Assembly (NCBI GenBank): GCA_029168955.1
Contig: JAPDOI010001749.1
Coordinates: forward strand, 1-64,000
Source of the DNA: Aplectana chamaeleonis
Taxonomy: Eukaryota > Nematoda > Chromadorea > Rhabditida > Cosmocercidae
Reading direction: 5' to 3'
Length of the DNA: 64,000 nucleotides
Shown here: piece after piece, positions 44,300-55,650 of the stretch
How the letters are laid out: each line of letters starts with the position of its first letter
Numbering within the stretch: position 1 is the stretch's first letter
The notes under the pieces: generated by a model
What the model saw: the letters and a program-made list of their open reading frames with translations, nothing else
Told to the model about the DNA's origin: nothing
The model's database searches: none
Program-made: the position numbers and the translations under genes

Positions 44300-45461
44300 C
44301 CAAAATATATATAGTAGGATAATAATGAATCAATTCGTTTACTCCGTCCCGTGTCTCATATTCTACCCTTTAATGTTTGAAAACTTTACAATTTTTCTTA
44401 GACGTTGGTTCACGCCTCTTCGAATACCAGACACGGCAGTGGGTCAAGCTCTTCAAAAATTGAATGCAATGCCCCAGTCTCTCAAAAGAATTACGTCCAG
44501 CCCGCCCCGCAGTGTCCGAACAGGAGTGAAATAGCGCTCCGCATTTGCAGATAATGTCTGTTGCAGCACGCAGCTTACAAACAATCTTGCTGAGAACCAA
44601 ATGATAGTGCCGTGACCCCGTAGACCCAGCTCTAGTATATCCGAGCTGCTCGCTGCAACTACGGTTGTTTGCAGCTGCGGACCCAAAGTTAACTCCGATT
44701 AGGGCAGTAGAGATTTGAAGCTCATCAGCTGCTCTAGTAGTGTACTTTGCGGTTCGATTGTGCTCCAATATGGGGCGCAGGTTGGATATTGTAGAATGAT
44801 TCACGCGACCATCCTTTCAGGGCGCCAGTTCACAATCACCCAGAAAAGTTCTGTGGCCATATCCATGAAACTACGGGAGCCTCACGGAAGGGTTCCTATA
44901 AGTAGCCAGTGTATGCGTTGGGCGAACTTTGGACCTTCCCGGGAGGCTCCGTTTGTTTCATGAATACGGCCAACTGCCTAAATTGCTCGGAAACGTGTTG
45001 CTAGCTACAACTAGACGCATTGTCATCTTTTGGCGAATGAAATAAAACCACATTGTGCTAGAGCGGATAAATTGGTTCACTCGGCACTATCACAAAGTTA
45101 GTAAGGGCTCCCTACATTGCCTAAGTTCCAGAAAAATCTGCATTGTGGGTCTCGAAATAGCGAAATTCTATTTACCATGCGTTCCTGACTGAAGGTTGGC
45201 ACAAACTTGGTGCACCTATGTATTAGCATATGGCACCGAGCTTGCGCCAACGTTTACTAGGGAACAGAACGTCTCTTTAGGATCCATGCCGACCGTACAT
45301 TTCAAATGTCGTAATTCGACTTCTTTGAAACTCAGACTTTCGGGTTCTTTCCTTTCGTATCCTCCCATAGAAAATCCTCAAAAATGTGGTCAGTCACGGT
45401 CCACATATCCAAATTGGGGAACTTCATCACTCGAATTCAACACTGCGCCCACACAGCTAGC
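44300..45461. other. No recognisable gene
   Basis: Frames on both strands (44370-44804 minus, 144 codons, the longest) show no family resemblance. A word shared with 30380 lies at 44956-44973. Confidence 0.4.
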
Positions 45462-45562
45462 CTGCACGCTAAACCGGGACACCGCCTGCACGCCGACACA
45501 CGACGCGGCCGGCACAGCGACATACGATGCGGCCGGCACCCCGACACGCGGCGCGACGACTC
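45462..45562. repeat. 24-bp minisatellite
   Basis: Four imperfect units of 'gcggccggcaccccgacaca' type. They encode an eight-residue repeat in one frame (DAAGTPTR-like). Confidence 0.75.
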
Positions 45563-45778
45563 CTCCCAACCTCTATTGGGGCCTTCACCGGGTGAGAGGG
45601 ACCTCCAGATAGGGTTCAAGCACCGCAAACTTTAGTAACTGAACCGAGGACGCCGCTGCCATCTGACTCCTGCGCCTGAAAAAATGCGTCATATATATCT
45701 ACTTCCCTCGAAGGAGGCTCGCTTCCCCTAAAAACAAGGTTGACACCAGTTTACTATAGTTGTGCCCTGAAAGAAAAG

Positions 45779-45950
45779 ACCGAATATCGAATAGATTCGA
45801 ATGACTCCCTTTTTAACGTCCAATTTTTGAATATATTCGAATGGCCTCTTTTTTTGAGGTCCGATTTTTGAATATATTCGAATGACCCTCTTTTTCCGAC
45901 GTCCGAATTTTGCATAGTTTCGAATTAAATCGACTCGAATATATTCGAAT
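45779..45950. repeat. AT-rich tandem repeat (about 54-bp unit)
   Basis: Three to four units end in 'ttttgaatatattcgaatg' followed by 'ctttttt..gtcc'. Related in style to 10920-11225. Confidence 0.75.
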
Positions 45951-45960
45951 AATTTCAAAG

Positions 45961-46459
45961 CGACAAACTGAAAACAGGCCAAGTGAGCCGTCAGTGGATG
46001 ATCGTAAATTGTTCCAAGCGCAGGAGAGGCGGGGAAAACTCGGTGACTCTTCCATTCACGCGCTTAGCACCATCTGTGTCAAGAATTTAACGATATTGTA
46101 TGGTTTCTATCATATCTCTAAATAGCCGCGGCGTAGATATTATTCCGCCATCTTTTGTGCGAAGCGCTTTTCTCTCCATTTCTAGCATACACCATATGTT
46201 TTTTTTAAGACAACCGCTTCCCAGAATTAGGATACTTTCGATAAATTGGGAGAATTAAAGAACACGTACTCTAATGAGCTAAATACAAGGTAAGCATTAT
46301 AAGATCACTCAACAATTAAGCAACATCAAGAAAAAAGCGACATATAGAAGTGAAACAACTATGACACTGAAGTAGAGATGGCGAATGGGGCTCTATGGCG
46401 TGGCAGTGGATCAATAAATGAACTCCAATCCACTCATCATTGATTGACCAGTTTCACCG
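45961..46459. other. No recognisable feature
   Basis: Short frames only. Confidence 0.45.
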
Positions 46460-46830
46460 TGTACAATTTGAGCGGGCGGATCGCTGGCTATCAAGGCCCT
46501 GGCGGGCGGATCGCCGGCAAGTTGCGGGCGGATCGCTGCATCTCATAGCTCAGCGAGCGGATCGCTGGCTATCAAAGCCCTTGCGGGCGGATCGCTGGCA
46601 GGTTGCGGGCGGATCGCCGCTTTAGAGCTTGCCGGCGATCCGCCCGCTAGCGTGATCAAGTTTCCCAGGCGCCGCTATCCGCCCGCCAAAACGCAGCGAT
46701 CCGCCCGCAAAGGCTTTGATAGCCAGCGATCCGCCCGCCGAGGCCACGATGAGCAGCGATCCGCCCGCAACTTGCCGGCGTACCGCCCGGAGAGGCCTTG
46801 ATTGCCAGCGGTCAGTCCGCACCTGTTGTC
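46460..46830. repeat. Inverted array of 'gcgggcggatcgctggc' units
   Basis: About six units run in plus orientation (46470-46620), then about six in minus orientation (46625-46815). Spacers of 10-14 bases vary ('tatcaaagcccttg', 'ttgc'). The core word is shared with the array at 40085-40330. Confidence 0.85.
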
Positions 46831-47357
46831 TGAGTAGTCATAGTTGTAATGTAACGGTAGGGAGTTATGCCAGCTGGGAACCAATCGAGTACACAATAAA
46901 GCAAACAATCTCTTTAGATGCGTTCATGCCTAATTTATTAGTAACATTGAATAAAGAAAGAGAATTGAGGAACCTACTATTACACTTCGTTCCATAAATG
47001 TGCGAACACCCCAAAATTGAGGTCTTTGAAATTCGCATCCAATTCTGAACTGCAAAACACCACTGTTTTCTCGGTACCCCGGAAGCCGTAGCTTCTTTTA
47101 TAGTCATCCTTTTTCCGTGCGATATTACGCACCTACAGGACCTGGACATGAATTTCGACCGTTCCATAAATACACGAACACTTGCTGAACCGTACTTTTC
47201 TCAAAGAATTTCTAAGGGAATACTTCCATTTCACGCTTGGTATTGATATATGGGGTGTAAATAACTAATATCCATTTATGCACTGCCGTTCCACGTAACT
47301 TGGAGAGGGACAGCAGCATGTCAGGCTCGCTACGCCGGCAGACAAGGTGTGCGGTAA

Positions 47358-47659
47358 GGCTCCGTCCATCGCAGACGACCAGCGGCAAAGCGTCGAGGCG
47401 TCGGAGCATCATGCGCTAGCGCTGAAACGCTGACGCATGACGCTGGACGGCTGGCGCATTCAGCGTGTCCGAGGACGGCACGTGATTAACGATGGTATCG
47501 ATAATATTAGTGTCAGCCGTTACGGTCACTATGCCTCCACCGTCAGCGACTGGCCGGCTGCAGTGGTCGTAGTCAGATCAATAACAAATGCTGAAAATGC
47601 AAACCCCCAGCGTCATACTACGGTCTTTTGACGCAAGGACGTCTGCTATGGACGGAGCC
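47358..47659. mobile_element. TAA-flanked MITE
   Basis: GGCTCCGTCCATCGCAGACG (47358) pairs with CGTCTGCTATGGACGGAGCC (47659), with TAA at 47355-47357 and 47660-47662. The 3-bp TWA target and GG...CC ends fit a PIF/Harbinger-type element; that is inference. Confidence 0.85.
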
Positions 47660-48061
47660 TAAGGTGCTGGTCAATTGGAGCGCTTTGCTGCCTGCATTTT
47701 ATCAGTTCTGCAAATTTCTGACTCTTATCTGACGCATGCAAGTCTGGGCCATTCTTTCGACCAAGTGAACTTTTCAGGGAGAGTCGGGCGGCACTGTGCT
47801 CAACTCCCGTGTTATCTCAGATCTTTCATAAAGCGCTTCGGAACCATGTGTTCCGTTCCATCCACAGCAACGACGACATAAAAAAGGGACTCGGTTAAGA
47901 CAGCTCTTTGGTCGGAGAAGCATCATAAGATCGCTAGGTCCCAATTCACTCGCCTGAATGTGAACAGGAGTTGGAACAAATCTGACTCTTTGGGTTGCGT
48001 TCAATTAGCACCCTCTAAAGTTTGACAAAGATTACCGATTCATCTTTGCTAACGGGAAGTA

Positions 48062-48298
48062 CAGTTGACCGCAATGTTAAAAGGACATGGTGCGGTTGCG
48101 GACTCGCACTAAAACTACGGTAGAATCTGGCACTTTGCCAGATTTCGTCATCGATCGGCGCCACAGCTGATATTCTCGTGAGCAGAGAGACGACGGTTGG
48201 CGCCGATCGATGACGAAATCTGGCAAAGTGTCGGATTCTACCGTAATTTAGTGCGAGTCCGCAACCGCATCTTGTCCTTTTAACATTGCGGTCAACTA
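48062..48298. mobile_element. TA-flanked foldback element, copy 3
   Basis: CAGTTGACCGCAATGTT (48062) to AACATTGCGGTCAACTA (48298), flanked by TA (48060-48061 and 48299-48300). Arms of about 110 bases are highly similar to 27157-27394. Confidence 0.9.
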
Positions 48299-48386
48299 TA
48301 CCCATTCTGGGTTGAGCTGAGTCAAAACAATAGTACCGAAGTGCCATGAGGAAAGGACCAGCCTTTCTGGATGGAGGAGTTCCGAT

Positions 48387-48683
48387 CAGGGATGAGCGGA
48401 ACAAAAATATGAAATTTCGGAAATCGGTTTACGGGTTTCGGAACTAAAATTTTTTATCGGATTTCGGATATCGGGCGCGAAACGCCTGAAAATGCGCGGA
48501 AATGCGGGTTTCGGAACGCGAAACGCGGAGAAATTCAGAAAATATCTGATATTTTCTTCCTCCCAGATGACCCGATATTTTCGCTTTCCGCAGCGTTTTT
48601 TGCGGTTTTCGGAATGCGGAATGCCAAAAATGCGCGAAACTGCGGGTTTCGGAGCGCAAAACGCGGAACTCCGCTCATCCCTG
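48387..48683. mobile_element. hAT-type MITE with an 8-bp target duplication
   Basis: The ends CAGGGATGAGCGGA and TCCGCTCATCCCTG are perfect inverted repeats. GTTCCGAT flanks both sides (48379-48386 and 48684-48691). An 8-bp duplication and CAGGG ends are characteristic of hAT elements. The interior is full of 'tttcggaa' and 'gcgggtttcgga' words. No transposase is encoded. Confidence 0.95.
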
Positions 48684-49457
48684 GTTCCGATGAAGGCAGC
48701 GCAGTGGTCGAAGCAATTCACAGCAGGAGCGGTACGGTCGGTGGTGCTTTTTCGAGTTGAAAAATGGGCTTCGTGGATTACCTACAAGTCTTGTGAGGCT
48801 ATCTCTGCTACCATAAGAGGCGTAAGTGATTCTGGTATGCCGACGACAACCTCTTCACCCACTTCTGCCGCCTTATCATGTAGTGGCTAGAGACGAAAAA
48901 CTTGGCTCTTTTTCTTCGTCCTGCGATCACTCCGAACTTGAACCTTATAGAAAACATGTGGGGTTCCACATATGAACAAAATCACGCAAATGGTAGGAGG
49001 CACAGCTATGCGAGGAAGCTCAAGCTCGTGGTTTTCGATACATGGAGCAGTCACAGTTCAAATCCTACTCAAATTTTTTCACTGCCTAGCTAACAGAATA
49101 CTCGATGCTGTTCTTCTGAATGATAGATTTGCCTCATACTGGAATGTTCTAGATGGTAGTTTTTCAATATTCGTCACTAAATTTGCAGTTTTTCGTGAGT
49201 GTTGGTATATTTATGGAACGGTCGAAATTCATGTCCAAATCCTCCAGGTGTGTAAAGTATCGCCGAAAGATCTGTCCATAAATGAAACTACGGGTTTCTG
49301 GGTCGTAGAAAACAGTGGTGGCACTTTCGTTGCTCACGAGTCACTGCAAGTTTTAGAAACTGCAATTTCGGTTGGTAGAAACTGGTTCGTATGCTTATGG
49401 AACTGAGTGTATAACATTCTAGACAAACGCGTAAAGGGGCGGAATACAAGCGATTAA

Positions 49458-49943
49458 AGGCAGTGTCCACGATAAAAACCATGTCTGATTTTTTTGGTGG
49501 AGATCGTTAGCTGGGGGGCCTAGCGCAACCCTAACGTTGAAAAAACTAAGAAAATTGAGCTCGGAACGATCCCCTACGGCCCGAAAGTTGGACACCCGTC
49601 AACTCGTCACACCCAAATGCACTTTCCACGCCCACCGACGTGAACAAATGAATGATCGAGATGGTGACATGAACGACGATTTCCGATCAATAGCCCCGTT
49701 CTTCCCTTTATTCCCAACTTCTCTCTTTACTCAGTAAAGCTAGCATGCATTAGCTGCAAAAGGCGTAAGTTACAAGCTTCGGACAACTCGTCCACCATGC
49801 TTCTCTAGCTCAATTTTTGAGGGACAATAACTCCGTTCCTAGAAGGTCTTGTACGATTCCAAAAACATCGTCGGAACCAGCATGGGACCGTCTTCAAGAT
49901 AGGCGGAAAAGCAGAAAAACAATTCTTATCGTGAACACTGCCT
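49458..49943. mobile_element. TTAA-flanked element, 'GTGTCCACGAT' family
   Basis: AGGCAGTGTCCACGATAAAA (49458) to TTATCGTGAACACTGCCT (49943), with TTAA 49454-49457 and 49944-49947. The inner sequence is the inverse of 38124-38583 and 60538-60991. Confidence 0.9.
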
Positions 49944-49947
49944 TTAA

Positions 49948-50965
49948 GCACCTAAACTTTTGGCTGGTTACAGGTTCTATGTACTTCCAGCTAAGTTCTT
50001 CTGACTATAATCCCAGCAAAATAGGACGGGTAGGACCATCAGCAAAAGCACGACACGCAACGATAAGATTGAATTATTAAATCAGCACACAACAATAGAA
50101 CGGCGCGAGCAATCAAACACGGAACAATTGAACACAACAATTAAGGAAGAATTGGATTACCTATACGTACTATGGAAAACCTACTAAAATTATTAGGATT
50201 TAAGGGAACTGAGATGCCTCTCGACTCTGCCATGGGTCGATCGCAGCGGCGAGAGGCAAGGAGGAGATCCAGAAAAGCAAAATGGGTCCGCTCCGACCTT
50301 TACAGAACGGTGAGGATCCGAAGAATAACGTTCGCCCCCTCGCCCACGCCTCGAAGACAATTCCCGTACATTGCGTCAGCCTGGCGCTACCATAGCCCGA
50401 AAATCACTGCGTACACATGACGCTGCCGTAAACCAAAAATAGCGTCATGCCAAATTCTTCACATGTCAAAGTTTTCATCCTTTTATTTAGTTCAAATTCC
50501 ATTCTTCTTCTAATCTCTATTCCTTACACTTTAATCAAGCATATGCTCGTGCTGTGGCATGGCTAGAGGTGAAACGCTAGTGCTTTGTTGTCATATCATA
50601 CTTGCTGGTGTTTATTGACAGTTATGTCATATAGCATGTGCGTATTATCAATAAATTGGCAAATAGGAAATAAAAACAAAGTGAAATTGAATTCGAAATT
50701 GGGATGCGGTTGGGTACAAATCGCTGGAAAATGGGCGAATCGAATGATCGAATTATTAGCCCACTGGAAATTTTAGATTAAACAGCTTCAGTCGAATATT
50801 CGAAAAGTTGAAATTACACATGAATCAAGAGATCGATCATTCGAAAAAGTGATTTTGGATAAGTCCCCGTAGAGTTGATTTTTCGGGCAAATCAAAAGGT
50901 CTATCATTGAAAAAGCCGCGATTTACGACTCATTAGACAAGTCGATCATTCGAGAGAATTTTCAG
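49948..50965. other. No confirmed gene
   Basis: The frame 50172-50420 is arginine-rich but unsupported. 50690-50960 is a degenerate AT-rich stretch with 'tcattcgaaaa' words related to the TTCGAA satellites. Confidence 0.4.
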
Positions 50966-50999
50966 TTTGCCGAAGTATAGTATATACGACATATTGGAA

Positions 51000-51356
51000 T
51001 CCGGCCCATCACCAGAAGAAGCTCATGAGTCGAGTTCCCATTACCATTATGTCGACCAGCACATTTCCACCTATTGCTGGTTCCTCGTCACCTCTCAAGT
51101 CATCTGGGCAGAGTATCTTCTCTACCTCTTGTACTCCGACAGCATCAATCGACAAGTTGTGGAGAATCCGTAGTAAGCAGAGCCTAAAAAGCTTTCAGAT
51201 TACCACTTAAGTGAGCCAAAATAGCCATGTCGCAAGCGTGATTTTTTGCACCTTTCCAGGCGACGCATGTATGAGGTGATTCAGCACCTTAAACCTTGCT
51301 GCAAGGATTCCGATATACCCTTCAACGACCTTCCTTTCTCTGAAATACCGGCTTGA
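51000..51356 (+). CDS. 3' end of an unidentified gene (two exons)
   Basis: The first exon ends at 51169 (donor CC|GTAGTAAG); the last is 51260-51356 after a CTTTCCAG acceptor, ending TGA 51354-51356. The intron is 90 bp. Phases match (phase 2), giving ...SINRQVVENPRRMYEVIQHL... to ...FNDLPFSEIPA. The first exon has a hydrophobic stretch (STYCWFLVTSQVIWAEYLLY), possibly a membrane segment. AATAAA follows at about 51516. The exon start is unclear because a repeat remnant lies just upstream (50966-50990); 51000 is a guess. The family is not recognised. Confidence 0.5.
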
Positions 51357-52195
51357 TTTGATTCTTTTCTACGCCGAACTTGACAATATGCCTGCTCTGG
51401 CTGTAGTTACTTTCCGAGTCCGCCTGTAAGAATGACCGAATGAATCTTCGTGCCTGGACACCTGACCCGCTAGAATGCGAATTCTCAAACACTTTACAAA
51501 AAACATTAACCATAAAATAAATGGAAAACGGATTTCTAAGCTACAAGCTATTGACAAAAAATCTTATTACATAGATCATGCCTATGGTTCATCAGAAGCA
51601 ATGTCCATCGGAGGCCAAACGTGGTAGGTTTCGTCCTATGTTTGGTGAGGAACCCGAAATCGATAAGTTGCAGAAAACAAACCTTCTGAAAGCTTACAGA
51701 TTACCACTTAACTGAGCCTAATTACCCTTATTGCAAGCGTGATTTTTCGTACCTTTCTGGGCGACGCATGTATGAGGTGATTCAGCACCGTAAACCTTGC
51801 TCCAAAAATTCCGAACTACCCTTTACGACCTTCCTTTCTTTAAAATACCAGCTTGATCTGATTCTTTTCTACGCTCACCTTGACAATATACCTGCTCTGG
51901 TTGTAGTTTCTTTCCGAGTCCGCTTGTAAGAATGACCGAATGAATCTTCGTGCCTGGACACCTGACCCGCTAGAATGTGAATTCTCAAAAACATTATAAA
52001 AAACAAGACAATAACCATAAAATTAATGAAAAGAGAAATTTATAAGCTACAAGCTATTGACAAAAAATCTTAATACATATCACGCTTATTGTGCATGGGG
52101 AGCAATGTCCATCGGAGGCCAAACATCGGAGGTTTCATCCGATGTTTGGTGGGGAACCCGAAATTGATAAGTTGTAGAAGACAAACCTTCTGAAA
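51186..52195 (+). repeat. Tandem duplication of about 500 bp covering the last exon
   Basis: Unit 1 (51186-51684) and unit 2 (51685-52195) are collinear with perhaps 85-90% identity by eye. The unit includes the end of the intron, the last exon and the 3' flank. In unit 2 the acceptor AG is lost (TTTCTGGG at 51750-51760) and the exon carries changes, so it is a dead copy. The AATAAA of unit 1 is changed there too. Confidence 0.9.
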
Positions 52196-52593
52196 TGAGC
52201 ATCAAAAACTTGCTTATTCTAATTTCTCCCTGTAGCTGACCGATACCTTCGAATTATTCAGATGGCGGAAAATCGTTTTCCTGCACCATCGGAAACTGCA
52301 TCGTAGAACTCGATGAAAAATCCCTTAGTTAGATAAGCGTTTGGGGGCACTTTAAATGATACGCCGAGTGTTCGCTGCAATTTTTTGAATGGTCCGGTGG
52401 TGTGTAAATCATAGAGGAGGCAACGGCAGTCACCACCAACGAGGGCTAGAAGGACAAATCTGAAATATTCCCTGTGATTGTACTACGTTGAGCCACTGTT
52501 TCGAGGACACTAAATTAATGTTCCACTGTTTTTCAAAGCTCCGTTTGCTCTATGTGCTGTACATGCTTACCACGATTTCGACATGTTTGCCAT
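52196..52593. other. No recognisable feature
   Basis: Intergenic; nothing found. Confidence 0.45.
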
Positions 52594-52629
52594 CTTTGAC
52601 TTTGACTTAATCGGTTGGCTTTCGCCTGA

Positions 52630-53134
52630 CGCGGTCATTCCGCATCTTCACCGAGGTGTGCCGTCCTAGTAGTCAGCCGTGTCCATTTTCACGGTCTTCA
52701 GCCACAATTTGAACACATTCCATCCAGCTGTCACTATTCCATTTCCTGCGAAACGAAACATCGCGCCTGAACTGTCTTTCGATGCCGAGTGACTTTAAAT
52801 CCTCTTTAACCACATCCGTCCAGAACTTTCGCCTACGCCCAGGTGGCCGTTTCCAGACAGGATTTGGAAGCATTTTTAAAGCGTGTTGTACGAGACGATC
52901 CGGCGTTCTTCTTAGTATATGCCCGAGCAGTCGAAGTCGACTTTCCATTGCTGCTTGAGATGGCGTTAGGAGATGCTGGCACCTCCCTCGTGTCAAGCGT
53001 TGGTGTACTGCGTCGATTTCCTTGTAAAGGTCTTCGTTATAGCATACACGCGGCCAGAAATATCCAAGCAAACGCCTAAAAGCTTCCTCTCCGTGCAATC
53101 CAACCTTTCCATCTGCGTTTTCGGTGCTGCCCAC
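52630..53134 (-). pseudogene. RTE ORF C-terminal region
   Basis: Reads FRRLLGYFWPRVCYNEDLY, RLRLLGHILRR, KRPPGRRRKFWTDVVKEDL and FRRDVSFRRKWNSDSW, the conserved tail of nematode RTE proteins. It follows the RT region after a frame change near 53134. Confidence 0.9.
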
Positions 53135-53150
53135 GTCTCCGATCCGTACA

Positions 53151-54598
53151 TCATGATAGGCGAATGGCGGATAGGTAGACGCGCACCTTGACTTCCTTCG
53201 CGATGGTGGTAGACCACAAACACTTGGTTAGAGAATTGAATGCAGACGTAGCTTTCGCACATCGTTGTCGAATATCCGCTGCATAACTACCATCGTTCTT
53301 CAGCAAACAGCCCAAATAACAGAAATCGTCCACCAGTTCGATACGTTGTCCGTCCACACAAACTCCAGTTGAAGGCCTCTGAGAGACCCACACCTGCTTG
53401 CATTTGTCGGGACGAAGACGAAGTCCATAGGCTGCGGCATACTTCGAAACGAGGTTCACAATCCTTTGCAGTTTTGCGTTGTTTTTCAGCGAATAACACA
53501 ATGTCGTCGGCGTACTCCAGGTCGACAAGGAGCGTCCTGATGGTGTTAGGATCACATCCGCAGGAAACTGTTCTGCAACTCTACGCATGATGTCATCAAC
53601 GGCGAAGTTGAAAGAAAAGGTCCTGCAACGGCTCCTTGCCTTACTCCTGTTTTCACCTCGAAAGCTGACGTAAATCCGACAGGTGTACGAACTGCTGCTG
53701 TTGTTCCTTTGTTCATGTCCTCGATTAACCGAACATACTTTTCCGGGACTCCATCTGCTCGCAGAGCATTGAGCAATCGATCACGATGAGGAGAGTCGAA
53801 CGCGGCTTCAAAGTCCAAAAAAGCAAGCTGTAATGGCTTCGAAAACCGCTGCCACGATTCAATTACTCTTCTCACGACGAACACTTGGTCGATGGTCGAT
53901 CTTCCAGGTCGAAAACCGGCTTGCTCATCTCTGGTCCTTCCTTCACGATGTTTGATAAGTCGCTCGAGAATGATACGTTCTAAAACCTTGTACATGACAC
54001 GAAGTAGAGAGATTCCTCTGTAGTTCTTAGGATCCGTGACGGATAGCTTCTTGTGAAGAGGTACGATGATCGCATGTCTCCACGAATCGGGTATCCTTTC
54101 GCTCATCCATATGGCACGGATGGTGTTGGTCATTTCACGAATCCCAGACGGAGGAAGAGCTTTCAGCATTTCAGCAGTGATGTTGTCATCTCCACCTGCC
54201 TTTCCATTCTTCATTTTCCGGACACAATCCAAAACTTCAGACTCAGTCGGCGGTTCCTCACTGACATCGTAATGTGCTCTCTGAACATGCGGGAGCTCAG
54301 GTACTGATGGCGCTGGACGATTCAGTAGTGAACTGAAGTAATCCTTCCATATTGGCAGCGTCGCATCACCAACTGCAACTCCATTGGTAGTGTTCAAGAC
54401 AGGAGAACATCTCTTCATCTTCCCGCTATACTGTCGCAGCAACGTGTAGGCTTTCCTCGGATTCTTCTCCTCCCAAGCCTTCTCGAACTCCTTAGCTCTA
54501 CACGTCCACTCTCGTTCGCGGTCACTTTGAAGCTGCCGACGCAACTTCCTCCTCAGACGCTTCTCCTCCACGAAGTTTCCTGCAGTTCGAGAGCACAT
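53151..54598 (-). pseudogene. RTE reverse transcriptase
   Basis: The main frame (53552-54598) contains NYRGISLL, EQAGFRPGRSTIDQVF, LAFLDFEAAFDSPHR (motif A Asp) and TGVRQGAVAGPFL (motif B). The YADD catalytic box (LEYADDIVLF) lies at 53503-53514 in a different frame, so frameshifts on both sides isolate it. The first frame resumes with KCKQVWVSQRP and FCYLGCLLKNDGSY (53151-53480). All catalytic residues are thus present in the DNA, but no single frame joins them. Confidence 0.95.
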
Positions 54599-54863
54599 AC
54601 TCTGTTGTAGGTAGATGTTGTTTCTTCTGAGACGTAGGCGAACTTCTTCTTAGGCTGTACAACCGGGAGCCTCTTTCGAAGCGTCCTGGATGCATTTGAC
54701 AAAAGAATCCGCGTCGCAAAGTTTCTTCTTAGTCCGTACTCCGATGTGAATAGAAACGCGTTGTCGGAAATTCCTTCTGCACTCTTCATCTCTGAGACTT
54801 GTCATGTCAATCCTCTGGAGAGGCTGAGCCCTCGCTTCCTCTTATGAATTCTCGCAGTGAAGT

Positions 54864-55650
54864 TCAAGCAGAACAGGACGGTGATCCGAATCGAATGCGA
54901 CATCCACACAGCTCTAGATCTTCGAATGTCCGATACTGGAATATTCTCGTCAGGACATAGTCAAGCTGTAGTTTCAAAGTTGTCATCTTCCGCTTCCGCT
55001 GCTCTTCTGGAGATAGCCGGGTTGGTCCCTGCCACAGCTGATGGCGGCGATGATTCCTCTTGAATGTCGATGCAATAATCAGACCACTGCGTTCACAAAA
55101 GTCGACAAGGCGGTAGCCATTGTCCGATGTTTGCTCCACTGGGTAGAACCATTTACCGAGTACTTCGGATTCCTGATCAAGTCCCATCTTCGAATTTGCG
55201 TCAATCCCCACGACAACAGCATGTTGACAAGGTATCCTGGCCAGCAACGTATTGAGTTCCTCATAAAACGCATCCTTCGAATTGTCTTCGGCGGTTTCGT
55301 TGGGCGCATGAGCACTCACTATCCACAGATTGAATCCTCTGTGATCCCGCAGTCGTACGAATGCATTCCGACACGACGTTGAGCCGAACTCCTTGACCAT
55401 ACCATTGAAATCCTTCCTTACAGCTATTGCACAGCCTCCCACTCTCCTATCGTCAGCGTTACCGCAGTAGATGGTGTACTCTCCGACGCTGATGACGGGT
55501 CTATCCTTGAGGCGGGTTTCCTGCAAAGCAGCAAACGGTGCATGAAATAGCTCAGAAGTCTGGATAGCGCAGTTTTTGGATATCACTCGACAGCGATCGA
55601 CAGTTCAGGGTGGCGAAATTGTGGCTTGTGGCCAAAGACTCCATGACTCC
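54864..55650 (-). pseudogene. RTE apurinic-type endonuclease domain
   Basis: The 240-codon frame (54864-55586) holds ALQETRLKD (catalytic Glu), GGCAIAVRKDF, WIVSAHAPNE, GIDANSKMG and QLDYVLTR. The closing SDHRPV motif (about 54885-54902) is out of frame. The start lies in yet another frame near 55645. The domain nicks target DNA to prime reverse transcription. Confidence 0.9.

Larger units (their letters stand above)
47860..49110 (+). pseudogene. Tc1-like transposase relic
   Basis: Fragments: TALWSEKHHKIARSQFTRLN (47900-47960, the segment before the first catalytic Asp), GGAFSS (about 48738) and ITPNLNLIENMWG (48925-48965). The last is the 'PDLNPIENLWG' box that holds the final catalytic Glu. 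Frameshifts, stops and two insertions (48062-48298 and 48387-48683) break it. Confidence 0.65.
46985..49410 (+). mobile_element. Tc1-like element relic with three nested elements
   Basis: End sequences containing 'gttccataaat.tgcgaacac' (46988) and the inverse 'gttcgtatgcttatggaac' (49384), plus an inner inverted pair 'atgaatttcgaccgttcc' (47150) and its complement (49219), mark the arms. Transposase fragments lie between. Elements at 47358, 48062 and 48387 interrupt it. Boundaries are approximate. Confidence 0.6.
52594..55650 (-). mobile_element. RTE-type non-LTR retrotransposon, near full length, frame-broken
   Basis: On the minus strand the element runs from an N-terminal MESLATSHNFATLNCRSL (near 55645) through an APE-type endonuclease, reverse transcriptase and C-terminal domain. 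It ends in a short 3' region with 'aagtcaaagtcaaag' (52594-52612), the simple-repeat 3' end usual for RTE. The sequence is of the type abundant in hookworms. At least four frame changes make it inactive. No target duplication was identified. Confidence 0.9.

Noticed and set aside
46460..46830. CRISPR-like array with short spacers
   Set aside because: Spacers are 10-14 bases, similar to each other, and orientation flips in the middle.
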